NCBI GenBank assembly: GCA_019918135.1
Contig: WBZZ01005630.1
Coordinates: 118,501-182,500, forward strand
Length of the DNA stretch: 64,000 bases
Reading direction: 5' to 3'
Source of the DNA: Paulinella micropora
Lineage: Eukaryota > Cercozoa > Imbricatea > Euglyphida > Paulinellidae
Shown here: positions 61,002-64,000 of the stretch, in pieces
Numbering within the stretch: the first letter of the stretch is position 1
Layout: each line of letters starts with the position of its first letter
The notes under the pieces: model-generated
What the model saw: only the letters and a program-made list of their open reading frames with translations
The model's database searches: none
What the model was told of the DNA's origin: nothing
Position numbers and translations under genes: made by a program

Positions 61002-62262
61002 GTGAGTGCTTTCTTTTTCTTATGAAAGGGTTTCTTTTTGTTCTTGTAATTGTTCTTTTGTTCGTTCTTTTCTTGTTCTGTGGTCTTGTTTTCTGTTTGG
61101 TTCTTCTTCAATTTTCCTTCTTTGCGGAACTTTTCCGAAATCACCGGGCAATATCTCATGGTATGGCCTTTGGCATCACATCCGAAACACGTGACTTTGA
61201 GTGTCCAGTTTGGAGCTGTCTTTGGTCCCGGTTTATTGTCTCCCCTTTTCCCTTTATTATCCATCAGGAGATTGGTCTCTTGCCGCTGCTTGCCATCCCG
61301 AGATTTCTTGTTGTTGTCTTTGCGGATTTGAGCATTTCTCTCACGGAAATTGTTACGTCTTTCTTTTTCTTCCCACATTAACCATCTTTCCCTAGATGCT
61401 TCGCATAGTTCGGAGAAATTTGGTCTTAGTCTGGCCGGGAGATCATAGTGGTCCACCTGAAATTTATCCCCGAAAGCTGGATGGTAGCGCAATTTCTTAA
61501 ATAGCTTTCTCTTTGCTTCCTCATCGGAAAATGGCGTCCCACGTAAACTTTCAAGCTGAATTTTCTTTGCGAGAAATTCATTTAGCCAGTCTATATACTT
61601 CTCACCTGCCCTTGGCCTCGTTCTCTCAAACTCTTCCTCTAACATGTACCTACCCGCTCCGGAAATGCATCCCCACTGATCTCTTACTGCTATTAACTCT
61701 TTAATGGGTCCTTTCGTCTTCTGTGTTCGCAAGAAGTTAGATACATTGTCTTTGGAAAAGGCCACAGACAGACATAACTGCAAAGTTTCATCCTTTCATA
61801 ATATTTCTTCTCTTTGCGGACAGCTGTCTTTCTTCTTGTCTATTGTTTTCTACTTAGTCTTTTCCTTTCCTTGCTTCTTTCTCTTTCCTCTCTCTTTTGT
61901 TCTGCTGTCATTTTATCCCAATCTTCTGGTTGTTTGTGATCTTCTTTCTTTGTCTGGGGTCTCACTCTTCCTCTCAGAGAGGTGTCTGACTCTTCATCTT
62001 CCTCACTATCACTTATGGGCGAGTCGGGCTCTTCTAAATCTTCTGCAGCCTTAGCCCTTGCTTCATCGTAAGGAAAATCCTTTTTGGCTTTAGCTGGGTC
62101 GGCTAATGCCACAGATACCATCTCTGCCACGTCGACAGATACCCCTTGCATGTGCTTTTGAAACTTGCTTGACCAAGACCAAAAGCTTTGGTCATCGCCC
62201 TCGAATATGGGCACTTGACTCAATACGTGTTTCGGCACGCTTGCCTCCTTGTCAAGGCTCAT
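60998..62262 (-). pseudogene. C2 Gag with CCHC zinc knuckle, frame-broken
   Basis: It starts at the ATG in the primer site (62262-62260), giving MSLDKEASVPKHVLSQ. The first segment ends at TAG (~61840); the next readable segment (AVRKEKKYYERM) is short and then shifts into ORF 61783-60998 (261 aa). That ORF has the capsid-like SVAFSKDNVSNFLRTQKTKG, WLNEFLAKKIQLESLRGTPF and the knuckle CFGCDAKGHTMRYC (C-x2-C-x4-H-x4-C). A Lys/Asn-rich tail ends it. Confidence 0.8.
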
Positions 62263-62268
62263 AACCAA
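62252..62268 (-). promoter_or_regulatory. C2 primer-binding site containing the gag ATG
   Basis: On -, TTGGTTATGAGCCTTGA is complementary to the initiator tRNA-Met anticodon arm (GGCTCATAACC). The gag ATG is the complement of the CAU anticodon. Confidence 0.8.
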
Positions 62269-62598
62269 CGTAATCTATCTCTCAAACGCAGAGTTTAGGG
62301 AAGCTACCCCGCTAAGGATATACAATCATTGAACAGAAGAAAAGACTTTTAATAACTTTTGGGTGGCACAAACTTATGATGTTATGACCTTTACAGAATG
62401 GTAATACTCATTTGATTCTAGGCATTCCAGCCTGAGACTATGATTCGCGAATACTCTAGAAAGTGTCCTTGTCAGTAATAAAGGTATTAATAACTATCCT
62501 GCCTATGAACCTGCCTATGACTAAGACTATCTGGCAAATTACTGACAGGTAACTTGTCTAGGTGGAGTAACGGGTATTAGTACTAAGTACATTACAAC
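62267..62598 (-). repeat. C2 5' LTR
   Basis: About 331 bp, collinear with 54998-55302, with several short extra segments (e.g. AATCATTGAACAG, GCATTCCAGCCT). Confidence 0.85.
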
Positions 62599-63043
62599 TG
62601 ACTCGGAGCGCGCGGGGGGGCGGCGCAACTTAAACTACAGTAACTTTTATTTCAAGTACTACGTCAGCATACGGTTAAGTTTGGCGGCGGGATGCAAAGT
62701 CACGTAGTAGTATTAAGTTAGTGCATATACTTGTTAGTACGGCTCCGGTACTTGAATTTCTGAATAGTGCTTCAAGTCACATATTTAACATCATATATGC
62801 GCCGATGTTAGTAGCATAAGATAGATTGGGCAGTTATTCCTAAATAGGGGGAGCAATGGGCAATTCAAGTTATTAATAATAGTATTTAGTCATACCGGCC
62901 CACCCCAAGGACAATTACCTATTTTACCTATATCAATGTATGTGTAACGGTGAATTCAAAGTGGGTTGGGGCACTTAGTGACGTGTCAGTAATTATTCAA
63001 ATCTCTAAGTAAAAGTACAGTACGAACCCTCTCGTCTAGTCCA

Positions 63044-63279
63044 TTTTGGGGGTACAAGTCGTCTCAAGTGGAAGTTAATGATCTTTTCCCGATAGAGGGA
63101 ACTCGCTCGGATCATACTTTGCTCACGCAATTATTATCGGGGGGGGAGTGCGGATCCAGATTTTAGTTCCAGTGGCGTTTGAGTGGAAATCAGGCGGGTG
63201 AAAAATGCACAAAGAAATAAGTTGTCGTGATGGGTTCGTTTTCTTTTATCCAATCCTTTTTCTCGCGAGTCGGATTGTT

Positions 63280-63312
<33 letters not shown>

Positions 63313-63680
63313 ATTGTCACCGTCACATCAACGACATTTTAAGTCCTGAACTCTTTGAAATGCCTTTGTTTAAGGAAACTCATCCGGCCTGACGGTGTTA
63401 ATTCTCTGTTTTACTCCGCCCCTTTTTACCAGGAAGGTACAGGGAAGAACAGAGGACGATCTTATTAAAGTCTATATCGTCACACACCTCTGGAGACATT
63501 GTTATCAATATTAATAATATCAAAAATCAGGCGCGAAGTAGGGAATGAAGAAAGATATTGACAGCTTATTTGAAGTAGCGCCTTTCCAGGACCTCTCCAT
63601 CCTTGCCGCTCTCCAGCTTAAGCTTGGGAGCTTCCCACTGCAGCAACACATACACAGCACATTTGCATCACACGCGTGTA
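63044..63680. other. Non-coding right flank with G29 run
   Basis: Contains a G-run of 29 (63284-63312). An open + strand frame starts at 63545 (MKKDIDSLFEVAPFQDLS) but runs into the microsatellite. It could be an exon fragment, with no recognised homology. Confidence 0.4.
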
Positions 63681-63683
63681 TAC

Positions 63684-63752
<69 letters not shown>

Positions 63753-63893
63753 CTATCTTATCCTATCTTATCCTATCTTATCCTATCTTAATCTCTATCT
63801 TAATCTCTATCTTAATCACTATCTTAATCTCTATCTTAATCTCTATCTTAATCTCTATCTTAATCTCTATCTTAATCTCTATCTTAATCTCTA
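63681..63893 (+). repeat. (TATC)n and (CTATCTTAAT)n microsatellites
   Basis: About 17 TATC units (63683-63750), then TATCCTATCT units, then CTATCTTAATCT units. The open frames through them are artefacts. Confidence 0.95.
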
Positions 63894-64000
63894 TCCCAAA
63901 TCCTAAATCCTAAACCCTAAACCCTAACCCTAAATCCTAAATCCTAAATCTAAAATCCAAAATCTAAAACCTAAAATCTAAAACTCAAAATCTAAAAACT
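63894..64000 (+). repeat. Degenerate telomere-type (CCCTAAA) tract
   Basis: AAATCCTAAACCCTAAACCC, then TAACCCTAAATCC, then increasingly diverged CTAAAATC/CTAAAACC units to the window end. It matches the TTTAGGG-type telomere of plants, many stramenopiles and other algae. Orientation (C-rich strand 5'->3' toward the right edge) does not fit a right-hand chromosome end. Confidence 0.7.

Larger units (their letters stand above)
54998..62598 (-). mobile_element. C2: Ty1/copia LTR retrotransposon, nearly complete
   Basis: LTRs ~54998-55302 and ~62267-62598 flank gag, linker ORF, protease, integrase and RT-RNase H, all on - and all with copia motifs. The primer site and polypurine tract are present. 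Gag has at least two frame breaks, and single shifts separate protease and integrase ends and split integrase/RT. Pol domains are otherwise complete. It is inserted in an E1-family LTR. Exact ends are blurred because GGAGCGC occurs on both sides and six extra bases (TGACTC) follow the right LTR. Confidence 0.87.
54915..63043 (+). repeat. E1-family LTR interrupted by C2
   Basis: Left piece 54915-54997 matches the first ~85 bp of the E1 LTR (GGGAGCCGGGAAGCTAAGTG, AGCGGGGGAGCGC). Right piece ~62605-63043 matches the remainder (GGAGCGCGCGGGGGGG, GTTAGTACGGCTCC, CATACCGGCCCACCCC, ends CTCTCGTCTAGTCCA). No E1 interior flanks it, so it was a solo LTR (or truncated copy) before C2 inserted. Compared with the other copies it carries several extra TTCAAGT-like insertions. 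Confidence 0.75.

Noticed and set aside
63545-63913. 122-aa ORF at the right edge
   Set aside because: Two thirds of it is microsatellite translation; the first ~40 codons could be an exon fragment but nothing supports it.

Overview
The window is repeat-dominated nuclear DNA of a eukaryote. The evidence is spliceosomal introns with GT..AG borders, LTR retrotransposons with eukaryotic tRNA primer sites, a tRNA-derived SINE-like repeat, kilobase-scale microsatellites and a degenerate plant/algal-type CCCTAAA tract at the right edge. The only recognisable host genes are two silicon-transporter-like genes (SIT/SITL family). With the telomere-type repeat, this points to a protist from a biomineralising lineage such as a silicifying or calcifying stramenopile, haptophyte or rhizarian. 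The exact group cannot be read from the sequence.

Layout. 1-1.4 kb: AT-rich remnant of a Polinton/Maverick-like element (C-terminal ORF end, a small Cys-rich F-box-like ORF, an rve-type integrase with a frameshift). 1.7-6.1 kb: E1, a gag-only LTR element with 510-bp LTRs, whose left end is mirrored into a ~1.6-kb palindrome. 6.1-16.7 kb: G1, a Ty3/gypsy element on the + strand (CCCH/RGG Gag, protease region, RT-RNase H, integrase, 3' ORF), decayed by several frameshifts. 18.0-29.3 kb: the host locus, two divergent SITL genes sharing a ~0.87-kb spacer. 30.7-54.8 kb: G2, a giant LTR element on the - strand, bounded by ~0.7-kb LTRs and a 5-bp ACATT target duplication. It is ~16.5 kb once the Ty1/copia element C1 (31.8-39.3 kb) nested in its 3' UTR is subtracted. 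55.0-62.6 kb: C2, a second copia element of the same lineage, inserted into a solo LTR of the E1 family. 63.1-64 kb: simple repeats.

How the parts relate. SIT-A (+) and SIT-B (-) each encode one 5-TM unit with one EGxQ and one GRQ motif, so each is half of a canonical 10-TM diatom-type SIT. They share several intron positions and phases but differ at others, which indicates an old duplication with intron turnover. Long pyrimidine-biased simple repeats fill introns of both genes. Around them are successive layers of retroelement insertion: C1 into G2, and C2 into an E1-family LTR. E1, C1 and C2 all carry a primer-binding site matching the anticodon arm of initiator tRNA-Met, as in Drosophila copia. 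In C1 and C2 the gag start codon lies inside that site. None of the elements looks fully intact: frameshifts, an internal RT-RNase H deletion in C1, and substitutions at expected catalytic residues in the Polinton-type integrase and in G2.

Limits. Family calls rest on motifs read by eye. Exon borders of the SITL genes are supported by phase continuity and paralogue comparison, but their first exons were not found. Several G2 ORFs have no recognisable homology.
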